Source: Nitrospira sp. (GTDB taxonomy: Bacteria > Nitrospirota > Nitrospiria > Nitrospirales > Nitrospiraceae). From it: 6,090 bases of DNA. Below the pieces are notes generated by a model, which was not told where the DNA came from, made no database searches, and saw only the letters and a program-made list of their open reading frames with translations. Of the stretch, positions 1 to 5,642 are shown one piece after another. The stretch covers positions 1 to 6,090 of the forward strand of contig SWDL01000441.1 in assembly GCA_005116795.1 (NCBI GenBank), given 5' to 3'. Numbering within the stretch: the first letter of the stretch is position 1; each line of letters starts with the position of its first letter. The translations under genes were made by a program, and so were the position numbers.

Positions 1-19
1 CGCCGGCGCGGCCGGATGA
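1..19 (+). CDS. possible 3' end of an upstream gene (partial)
   Basis: A TGA at 17-19 closes one plus-strand frame that is open from the left edge and would end in Ala-Gly-Ala-Ala-Gly. It lies 10 bases before the cheV start and overlaps the cheV ribosome binding site, as expected for the last codons of a preceding operon gene. In chemotaxis operons that gene is often cheA, but five residues cannot identify it. The other plus-strand frames are also open here, so this is only a suggestion from spacing. Confidence 0.25.
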
Positions 20-29
20 GGAGAGGCCT

Positions 30-977
30 ATGTCCTCGTTCATGTTGGAAATCGATGAGCGGACCCGATTGGCGGGCGCCAATCGGATGGAGCTCCTCCT
101 CTTTCATCTGGGAGGCCCGGAAGTGTACGGGATCAATGTCTTCAAGGTCCGTGAAGTGGTGAAAATGCCGGACCTGACGGTCGTGCCGGGAGCGGATGCC
201 CGCATCATCGGCATGGCAAGTCTCCGGGGCAAGATGGTGCCCGTGATCGACTTGCGCCAGGCGCTGCGCCTGCCGGGGCATCCCGATGATCCGCACGCCG
301 GTCATCTCATCATTTCCGAGTACAACGTCACGCTCCAGGGGCTCTTTGTCGCGGGCGTGGACCGGATCATACGCGTCTCCTGGGACCAGGTGAAGGCGCC
401 GCCGGCCTTGGTCAGGAACGGGGGCGGCCAGGGCGCGGTGACGGCGGTGACAATGCTGGACGACGGGCGGATGGTGATGATTCTGGACGTCGAAAAGATT
501 CTCGCGGATATCTGCCCTCGGCCCGACGAAGAGGTATTCGGGGTGATTCAGGCCCCGTCGGCTCACCGGCCTGTGAAGGTGTTCTTCGCCGACGACTCGG
601 TCGTCGCGCGGAAGCAGATCGGCAAAACCCTCGAGCGCTTGGGGTTTCCCTTCGTCCAGGCGACCACCGGCGGTGAAGCGTGGCGGCTATTACAAGACAT
701 CGCCGCCAAGGCCGCCGAGGAGAAGAAAGAGTTCCGAGAGGTGATCCAGATCATTTTGACGGATATCGAAATGCCTGAAATGGACGGGTTCACCTTGGTG
801 AAACATATCCGGGCTGATCCCCGATTCCAGGGGGTGCCGATCATCATGCACTCCTCGCTCACGGGCTCGTGCAACATGGAAAAAGGGCAGGCCGTCGGGG
901 CGACCGATTATGTGACGAAATTCGATCCGAAGATTCTGGCGGAAAAGCTGTTGTTTCATTCCCAGGAGCGAGTATGA
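30..977 (+). CDS. cheV: chemotaxis protein CheV (CheW-receiver hybrid)
   Basis: CheV is a cytoplasmic coupling protein that joins chemoreceptors to CheA and carries a phosphorylatable receiver domain, thought to act in adaptation or as a phosphate sink. The 315 residues are normal for the family. An N-terminal CheW-like domain spans about residues 18-162, with the family-typical segments YGINVFKVREV (33-43) and SLRGKMVPVIDL (64-75). A receiver domain spans about 182-315: acidic pair D188/D189, phosphoacceptor D245 in TDIEMPEMDG, the CheV-type MHSSL at 273-277 and K297 in YVTKF. All receiver active-site residues are present. The ATG at 30 is chosen because GAGGAGAGG (18-26) lies just upstream. 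Its TGA overlaps the cheB ATG (ATGA, 974-977), so the two are probably translationally coupled and share a transcript whose promoter lies left of the window. Confidence 0.95.
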   Translation: MSSFMLEIDERTRLAGANRMELLLFHLGGPEVYGINVFKVREVVKMPDLTVVPGADARIIGMASLRGKMVPVIDLRQALRLPGHPDDPHAGHLIISEYNVTLQGLFVAGVDRIIRVSWDQVKAPPALVRNGGGQGAVTAVTMLDDGRMVMILDVEKILADICPRPDEEVFGVIQAPSAHRPVKVFFADDSVVARKQIGKTLERLGFPFVQATTGGEAWRLLQDIAAKAAEEKKEFREVIQIILTDIEMPEMDGFTLVKHIRADPRFQGVPIIMHSSLTGSCNMEKGQAVGATDYVTKFDPKILAEKLLFHSQERV

Positions 978-2053
978 GCACGCGCACCCAGGTGTTGGTC
1001 GTCGATGATTCGGCGCTCATGCGGAAGGTCTTGTCCGAGATGTTGGAGAAGGATCCCAGGATTTCCGTCGTCGGGACGGCGCGGAACGGCGAGGAGGCGA
1101 TCCAGAAAGTCGCCGAATTGCATCCGGATGTCGTCACCATGGACGTCGCGATGTCCGTCATGAACGGCTTGGAGGCGCTCCGGCGCCTCATGGCGACGAC
1201 CCCCCTGCCGGTCCTCATGGTGAGCTCCTTGACCGAAGCGGGGGCGAAGGAAACTCTCAGCGCGTTGGAGATGGGGGCGGTGGATTATCTCCCCAAGCAC
1301 GTCGAAGGCGTAACGACGAATACTGCGCTACTGGAGCAGGAACTGATCGGCAAGGTCCTCGCGGCGGCAGGGGCCAAGGTCACCCGCCGGTCGGCGCTGC
1401 AGAACGGAGGGAGCCCGGCCAAGGCCATCGCCAAGCCGATGGCGCCAGGCGCGCTCACGGCCTCGCCGGTCGGCGCGATCCGGGGAGCGACGCTGGTGGC
1501 GATCGGCTGTTCGACGGGCGGGCCGCTGGCGCTCCAGGCCATTCTCCCCTTGTTTCCGGCTGATTTTCCGGCCGCGGTGCTGATCGTCCAACATATGCCG
1601 AAGTACTTCACCAAGCCCTTTGCCGAACGGTTGGACCAACTCTGCCAGATTACCGTGAAGGAAGCCGTCGAAGGGGACGTGGTGAGGCCCGGCGTCGCGC
1701 TGGTGGCGCCGGGGGGCGTTCAGATGCGGGTGGCCCGCACAGGGTCGATCGACATCGAGATTCGTCTCTCGAAGGATGGGGAGGGTCTTCTGCATGCGCC
1801 CTCGGTGGACGTCATGATGAATTCCGTCGCGGAGCTTTATTCGGGTCGGGGTATCGGCGTCATCCTCACGGGGATGGGGCGCGACGGCTGTGAGGGGATG
1901 AGGGCCATCAAGGGCACGAAGGGACGGACGATCGCGCAGAACGAAGCCACCTGTGCCGTGTACGGTATGCCCAAGACGGTGGTGGATGCCGGGTTGGCGG
2001 ACAAGGTGGTGCCTCTGACACAGATTGCCGGCGAAATCTTGAAGATGGTTTAG
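974..2053 (+). CDS. cheB: protein-glutamate methylesterase / glutamine deamidase CheB
   Basis: CheB hydrolyses methyl-glutamate on chemoreceptors, and deamidates receptor glutamines, when phosphorylated by CheA; it is the adaptation arm of chemotaxis. The protein is 359 residues, close to the family norm. Residues 5-122 are the receiver: D11/D12, phosphoacceptor D57, S84/S85 and K108. An Ala/Pro-rich linker runs about 125-170. The catalytic domain, about 171-359, shows the expected triad: S180 in GCSTGGP, H207 in VQHMP and D304 in TGMGRDG, plus the family motif HAPSVDV (274-280). The frame is open further upstream, but the ATG at 974 is chosen because AGGAG (964-968) precedes it, it overlaps the cheV stop, and the receiver begins immediately after it. 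The loop after D57 reads DVAMSVMNG where most CheB proteins have something like DVEMPVMDG; the active-site residues themselves are intact. Confidence 0.97.
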   Translation: MSTRTQVLVVDDSALMRKVLSEMLEKDPRISVVGTARNGEEAIQKVAELHPDVVTMDVAMSVMNGLEALRRLMATTPLPVLMVSSLTEAGAKETLSALEMGAVDYLPKHVEGVTTNTALLEQELIGKVLAAAGAKVTRRSALQNGGSPAKAIAKPMAPGALTASPVGAIRGATLVAIGCSTGGPLALQAILPLFPADFPAAVLIVQHMPKYFTKPFAERLDQLCQITVKEAVEGDVVRPGVALVAPGGVQMRVARTGSIDIEIRLSKDGEGLLHAPSVDVMMNSVAELYSGRGIGVILTGMGRDGCEGMRAIKGTKGRTIAQNEATCAVYGMPKTVVDAGLADKVVPLTQIAGEILKMV

Positions 2054-2089
2054 GAGACCGGCGCCCTTCTTCCCGTCCGCGGGTAGCGC

Positions 2090-2155
2090 CTGTCCTCATT
2101 CCGGGGGAAGGGGGACAGACACCACGCGAGGACGCGCGGAAGGGTGTCAGTCCCC
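2090..2155. repeat. REP-like inverted repeat with two alternative hairpins
   Basis: GGGGACAGACACC (2111-2123) faces GGTGTCAGTCCCC (2143-2155), complementary at 12 of 13 positions (A2117 opposes A2149) around a 19-base loop that itself contains CGCG/CGCG. The same middle arm can instead pair leftward: CTGTCCTCATTCC (2090-2102) with GGAAGGGGGACAG (2106-2118) around a GGG loop, with one G-T wobble and one mismatch. The two stems share 2111-2118 and cannot form together. From memory, not from a search, GGGGACAGACACC-type palindromes resemble dispersed REP elements mobilised by RAYT (Y1_Tnp) transposases in several bacterial phyla. No T-run follows either stem, so this is not a classic intrinsic terminator. 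It lies wholly between cheB and the receptor gene, where it could also affect RNA stability or act as an attenuator. Confidence 0.6.
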
Positions 2156-2193
2156 TCACGAGAGACGAACGACGAGGGATGGATACGAACACC

Positions 2194-2203
2194 AGGGAGG
2201 GGG
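2194..2203 (+). promoter_or_regulatory. ribosome binding site deciding the receptor start
   Basis: AGGGAGGGGG lies just upstream of the ATG at 2206, with GGGAGG ending five bases before it. An in-frame ATG at 2179 would add nine residues, but its only purine run (GAGGG) touches the start codon. The downstream ATG is therefore preferred, and it also places the first membrane segment right at the N-terminus. Confidence 0.75.
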
Positions 2204-2205
2204 CC

Positions 2206-3936
2206 ATGTTCAGTCAGATGCCACTCGGTCCACGGTTTCTCGTGCTGCTCTCGGTCGCGGCGCTGGTTGTGGGCGGCGGGGAGATGTACTTCGTCTACGA
2301 GCAGGAGCAGAACAAGCTGATGACCATGCTCGAGGCGCGCGGCAAGGTCATCCAGGCCCAGACGGAGGTCACGCGGGCCTACATCGCCAAGCACTATGTG
2401 AGCAAAGTCAAGAACGGCCCGGCCAAGGATGTCCTGGTCGTGTCGCAGGACCACGCGTCCAATCCGGCCGCCGTGCCGTTCCCGGAAACGGCGACACGCG
2501 AGATCAGCGAGGAGTTGTCGAAAAGCGGACTCTTCAACGCCAGACTGATCAGCATGACGCCGCTGAATCCGGCCAACTCGGCCAGGGAACCGTTTGAGAC
2601 CGAGGCCCTGAAGGCCATCATGAGCGGCGCCGACTCGTATGCCAGGGTGGAGGAGTCTAAGGACGGCTCCGTCGCCTACCGGCGAGCGACTCCGGATCGG
2701 GCCGGCACCGCGGCCTGCATCGGCTGCCATGCCGGCAAGCAAGTCAATGATATCCTTGGCGTGTTGACGGTGAGCATGCCGATGACCGAGGCCCGGGCGG
2801 CGTCGAGCGCGTCCATGCAGCGGACCGGCGGCGTCGTGCTGGTCGGGGTGCTGGCCATGCTGGCGACCGGATACTTCCTGCTCCGGCAGGCGGTTCTGAA
2901 GCCCTTGGCGGGGATGCACGACGTCTTGAAAGATCTGGTCGAGGGAGAAGGAGATCTGAGCAAGCGGGTCCCTGTCTCCGGACGCGATGAGATTGCCGAG
3001 ATGGGGAGCCGGTTCAACGTGTTCATGGACAAGCTCCATGGCACCGTCTCGAACGTGGCTTATGTAACCGACCGCGTGGCGGCGGCCAGCGCCCAATTGG
3101 CGGCAACGGTGGAAGAGATGTCCCGCGGGTCGGAGAGTCTCACGGGCCGGTCGGTGCAGACCTCCAGTTCGGTGGAGGAAATGAACGCGACGGTGAACGA
3201 AGTCGCGCAGAATTCCTCCAGGGCCGCGACCATGGCGCAGGACGCCGTGCACACGGCGCAAGGGAGCCGGAATGTCGTGGAGGAGACGGTGACGGGGATG
3301 AGCCGTATCGCCGAATCGGTCCGTCATTCTGCGGGGCTGATCGAAACGCTGGGCAAGTCGTCGGATCAGATCGGCGAGATCGTCCGCGTGATTCAGGACA
3401 TCGCCGACCAGACCAATCTCTTAGCCCTCAACGCGGCGATCGAGGCTGCCCGGGCCGGCGAACAGGGCCGCGGGTTTGCGGTCGTCGCCGACGAAGTCCG
3501 GAAGCTGGCCGAGCGCACGACCAAGGCCACGAAGGAAATCGGCGACATGATCCGACAGATTCAGCAAGATACCAAAGGCGCCGTCCAGTCCATGCAGGAA
3601 GGGACCGATAAGGTGACCGGCGGCGTGACCCTGGTGAACAAGATGGGCGACGCACTGGCGACGATCGTGCAGCGGGTCAATGAGACGGCGGAGATGATCC
3701 GGCAGATCGCCGTGGCCTCGGAAGAGCAGTCGGTGGCCACCCAGCAGATTGCCGGAGATGTGGAAAACGTGGCGAAGGTCAGCAAGGAAGCGGCCGGCAG
3801 CGCCGCCGAATCCGCCAAGGCCTGTCACGATCTGAGCCAGATGACGACGGAGCTGCAGGGCATCGTGAAGGGATTCAAGCTCGGCGGCCCGGATAAGAAG
3901 CCGGGCGCCGCACGGGGCCGGTCGCTCCACGCCTAA
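2206..3936 (+). CDS. methyl-accepting chemotaxis protein with periplasmic c-type haem domain
   Basis: This 576-residue inner-membrane chemoreceptor has transmembrane segments at about 10-30 and 208-230 that flank a periplasmic sensor of about 175 residues. The sensor carries one CXXCH haem-attachment motif, CIGCH at 171-175 (bases 2716-2730). Its layout, an early AYIAKHYVSKV-like helix and a late CXXCH, matches the Tll0287-like/DUF3365 c-type haem sensor family; the family name is my recognition, not a search result. A HAMP domain follows (about 229-281, with P233 and DEIAEM at 261-266). The signalling coiled coil (about 282-560) has the highly conserved tip DQTNLLALNAAIEAARAGEQ (401-420), where CheA and CheW/CheV bind. 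Candidate methylation pairs are E303/E304, E324/E325 and E506/E507. There is no C-terminal NWETF-type pentapeptide for CheR/CheB tethering. The likely ligand is a gas, a redox state or an electron donor/acceptor; which one cannot be read from sequence. cheW follows after 12 bases. Confidence 0.93.
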   Translation: MFSQMPLGPRFLVLLSVAALVVGGGEMYFVYEQEQNKLMTMLEARGKVIQAQTEVTRAYIAKHYVSKVKNGPAKDVLVVSQDHASNPAAVPFPETATREISEELSKSGLFNARLISMTPLNPANSAREPFETEALKAIMSGADSYARVEESKDGSVAYRRATPDRAGTAACIGCHAGKQVNDILGVLTVSMPMTEARAASSASMQRTGGVVLVGVLAMLATGYFLLRQAVLKPLAGMHDVLKDLVEGEGDLSKRVPVSGRDEIAEMGSRFNVFMDKLHGTVSNVAYVTDRVAAASAQLAATVEEMSRGSESLTGRSVQTSSSVEEMNATVNEVAQNSSRAATMAQDAVHTAQGSRNVVEETVTGMSRIAESVRHSAGLIETLGKSSDQIGEIVRVIQDIADQTNLLALNAAIEAARAGEQGRGFAVVADEVRKLAERTTKATKEIGDMIRQIQQDTKGAVQSMQEGTDKVTGGVTLVNKMGDALATIVQRVNETAEMIRQIAVASEEQSVATQQIAGDVENVAKVSKEAAGSAAESAKACHDLSQMTTELQGIVKGFKLGGPDKKPGAARGRSLHA

Positions 3937-3948
3937 GGAGGGGACGGC

Positions 3949-4476
3949 ATGAGCACGACATCCGCGGCCTTTCAGGCGAGTGCCATGGTCGACCCGGCGG
4001 CCGAGCCCTCCGGCCAGTCCCAGGGAGGGGAGGCCCTTCAATTCGTCACCTGCCGGGTGGAGGGCGAGGAATTCGCCATCGACATTCTGCGGGTTCAGGA
4101 AATCATCCGGATGGTGGACATTACCAAGGTGCCCAAAACAGCATCATACGTCGAGGGGGTCATCAACCTTCGCGGACGGATCGTGCCGGTGATCAATCTT
4201 CGCCGCCGGTTCGCCATGCCGGACGTGGCGAGGAGCGCGCATTCCCGGATCGTGATTGTGTACGTGAGCAAGCGGGCGGTCGGACTGCTGGTGGACGCGG
4301 TGTCCGAGGTGCAGCGGATCTCGCGGAGCCAGATCGAAGCGGCGCCGTCCATCGGCAGCGCCATGGGCGCAGAATTCGTTCAGGGCGTGGGGCGACTCGG
4401 AGAACGACTGATGACGATTCTGGACCTCAATCGGCTTTTGCTCTCCGCGGCGCTGCCTGGAACGGGACGGTCATGA
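3949..4476 (+). CDS. cheW: chemotaxis coupling protein CheW
   Basis: CheW is the cytoplasmic SH3-like adaptor that links chemoreceptor tips to the CheA kinase. The protein is 175 residues: a low-complexity Ala/Ser/Pro-rich head (1-28), then a complete CheW domain (about 29-170). Diagnostic segments are QFVTCRVEGEEFAIDILRVQ (31-50), GVINLRGRIVPVINLR (70-85) and VDAVSEV (116-122). The ATG at 3949 is chosen because AAGGAGGGG (3935-3943), beginning inside the receptor's TAA stop, precedes it at ideal spacing. Met13 (ATG at 3985) is an alternative start but lacks a good binding site. The tight spacing makes receptor and cheW one transcription unit, so this CheW probably serves that receptor. The stop overlaps the 3' end of the convergent small gene by six bases. 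With CheV also present, the system has two coupling proteins. Confidence 0.95.
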   Translation: MSTTSAAFQASAMVDPAAEPSGQSQGGEALQFVTCRVEGEEFAIDILRVQEIIRMVDITKVPKTASYVEGVINLRGRIVPVINLRRRFAMPDVARSAHSRIVIVYVSKRAVGLLVDAVSEVQRISRSQIEAAPSIGSAMGAEFVQGVGRLGERLMTILDLNRLLLSAALPGTGRS

Positions 4477-4728
4477 AGCCGTGAGGGAACCCGGTTCGTC
4501 CGGGGGCGGCGGGGGCTGGAGTTCTTTATGCCGAGCGCGCTCCTGAAGAATCTGCTCCAGGATGGACAGCGAGTGGCACAGCAGATCGGAGGCGCAGCCC
4601 AAGGTCACCTGAAACTGCTGCATCGCTTCCGTCCACTTGCCTTCGGTCTGCAGCGACTGAAACCGCCGATGCTGTTCCTCAAGAATCACTTGCTTCGCTT
4701 CCAGCAAGAGGCTGTCGGTGGGGCTCAT
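4471..4728 (-). CDS. small helical hypothetical protein between cheW and motA
   Basis: I do not recognise this 85-residue protein. It is acidic/Gln-rich and predicted almost entirely helical (about residues 5-28 and 31-70, with W32 near the turn), then ends in a PPPPP stretch (72-76) and a short polar tail. It has two cysteines (C45, C51), no signal peptide and no membrane segment. Support for coding: AGGGAG (complement of 4734-4739) sits five bases before the ATG at 4728, and about three quarters of codons end in G or C by hand count, as in the neighbouring genes. A GTG at 4734 also opens the frame but overlaps the binding site. It converges on cheW with a six-base overlap and diverges from motA. 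A small flagellar chaperone or export-regulator role (FliT-like in size and helicity) is conceivable from context only; no motif proves it. Confidence 0.65.
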   Translation of the reverse strand: MSPTDSLLLEAKQVILEEQHRRFQSLQTEGKWTEAMQQFQVTLGCASDLLCHSLSILEQILQERARHKELQPPPPPDEPGSLTAS

Positions 4729-4733
4729 GCGCA

Positions 4734-4739
4734 CTCCCT
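4734..4739 (-). promoter_or_regulatory. ribosome binding site of the minus-strand small gene
   Basis: On the minus strand this reads AGGGAG, separated by five bases from the ATG at 4728. It fixes that ATG as the start, because the in-frame GTG six bases upstream shares its first base with the binding site. Confidence 0.6.
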
Positions 4740-4749
4740 GGTGATCGGC

Positions 4750-4777
4750 CAGCCGCCGGCCTCATGGCCGCCGGCTG
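4750..4777. repeat. imperfect inverted repeat in the divergent intergenic region
   Basis: CAGCCGCCGGCC (4750-4761) and GGCCGCCGGCTG (4766-4777) pair as six base pairs, a C-C mismatch and five base pairs around a TCAT loop. The perfect palindrome GTCATGAC (4777-4784) abuts it. It lies 21 bases upstream of the small minus-strand gene's start and 93 bases upstream of motA. No T-run follows on either strand, so it is not a standard terminator. In this position it could be an operator for the divergent pair, part of a 5' leader, or a remnant of a repeat. Function is not shown by the sequence. Confidence 0.45.
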
Positions 4778-4870
4778 TCATGACGTATCGATGGGTCACG
4801 GTAGCAGAGTCGCCGGGACGGCGCAAGAGCCAGGTTCGTGGCCGTTTCTGACCGTTCGGGGTGAATCGTC

Positions 4871-5641
4871 ATGGATATTCTGACCATCGCCGGGATCGTG
4901 GTCTCCTTGGGCTCGATCCTCGGCGGCCAGATGCTGGAGGGGGGGCATGTCGGCTCCATCCTCCAACTGACCGCGTTTATGATCGTCATGGGCGGCACAT
5001 TCGGCGCGATCCTGGTGCAAAATCCCATGCCGGTGGTGCTGAAGGGCTTTGCCCTGCTCTCCCTGGCCATTCTCGATCCCAAGAAGGATGTGAAGGCGTT
5101 GATCGGACAGATCGTCGATCTCGCCAATGTGTCCCGCAAGTCCGGCCTCCTGGCGCTGGAAGGGAAGATCAAGGATCTCCAAGACCCGTTTTTCCGCAAA
5201 GGGGTGCAGTTGATCGTCGACGGCACGGAGCCCAAGATCATGCAGGATATTCTGGAAACCGAAGTGGAGCACCATGAAGAGGAATCCACGAACGGCGCGA
5301 AGATCTGGGAGGCCGCGGGCGGATACGCCCCCACCGTGGGCATCTTGGGCGCCGTCTTGGGTCTGATTCACGTCATGGAAAACCTGGCCGATCCCTCGAA
5401 ATTGGGCGCCGGTATCGCGACCGCGTTCGTGGCGACCATTTACGGAGTCGGAGCAGCGAACCTGTTTTTTCTGCCCATCGCCAACAAGATCAAGCTCAAA
5501 GTGAAGCGCCAGTCGATGGAGCAGCAGGTGGTGATCAAAGGGCTCGTGTCGCTGGCGCAGGGCGAAAATCCCCGCATCATTCAGGAGAAACTCGAGAGTT
5601 ATCTGCCGCACGGCGACCGGTCTCACGGAGAGAAGGGGTAG
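4871..5641 (+). CDS. motA: flagellar stator subunit MotA (MotC/PomA-like)
   Basis: MotA is the inner-membrane stator subunit that, as a pentamer around two MotB, converts ion flow into flagellar torque. The protein is 256 residues with four membrane segments (about 3-20, 31-50, 151-172, 182-204) and a cytoplasmic loop between the second and third. The loop holds R89 and E97, matching the E. coli rotor-contacting charges R90 and E98. Functional prolines correspond to P154 (GYAPTVG) and P202 (FLPIANK). The strings GLIHVM, NLADPS and AFVATIYGVG match the Pseudomonas MotC type better than E. coli MotA; T189 lies in the fourth segment near the ion path. The ATG at 4871 is preceded by GGGGTG (4858-4863). 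motB starts one base after the stop. Ion specificity cannot be settled from sequence; the MotC resemblance favours protons. Confidence 0.95.
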   Translation: MDILTIAGIVVSLGSILGGQMLEGGHVGSILQLTAFMIVMGGTFGAILVQNPMPVVLKGFALLSLAILDPKKDVKALIGQIVDLANVSRKSGLLALEGKIKDLQDPFFRKGVQLIVDGTEPKIMQDILETEVEHHEEESTNGAKIWEAAGGYAPTVGILGAVLGLIHVMENLADPSKLGAGIATAFVATIYGVGAANLFFLPIANKIKLKVKRQSMEQQVVIKGLVSLAQGENPRIIQEKLESYLPHGDRSHGEKG

Positions 5642-5642
5642 C

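Noticed and set aside
2072..2083. Small hairpin CCCG-TCCG-CGGG after cheB
   Set aside because: A four-pair stem in GC-rich DNA is expected by chance, and no T-run follows.
2050..3327. Long minus-strand open frame (425 codons) opposite the chemoreceptor
   Set aside because: It is rich in Arg and His with no recognisable domain, and lies antisense to a gene with unmistakable receptor motifs. Long antisense frames are expected in GC-rich DNA.
3823..3828. Second Cys-His pair in the receptor (C540-H541)
   Set aside because: There is no CXXCH spacing and it lies in the cytoplasmic signalling coiled coil, so it is not a haem site.
3421..4041. Minus-strand open frame (206 codons) across the receptor 3' end and cheW 5' end
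   Set aside because: It spans two well-supported genes on the other strand and has a low-complexity Arg/Gly/Leu composition typical of antisense shadow.
4490..4504. Possible terminator after cheW (CCCGG / CCGGG around a TTCGT loop)
   Set aside because: Only five base pairs, no T-run after it on either strand, and it lies within the last codons of the minus-strand gene. The evidence is too weak to call a terminator.
4528..4851. Plus-strand open frame (107 codons) through the small gene and intergenic region
   Set aside because: No convincing ribosome binding site and an incoherent Arg/Pro-rich tail. The opposite strand has a better start and a coherent helical protein. Its last 24 codons from ATG 4780 as a motA leader peptide were also rejected for lack of a binding site.
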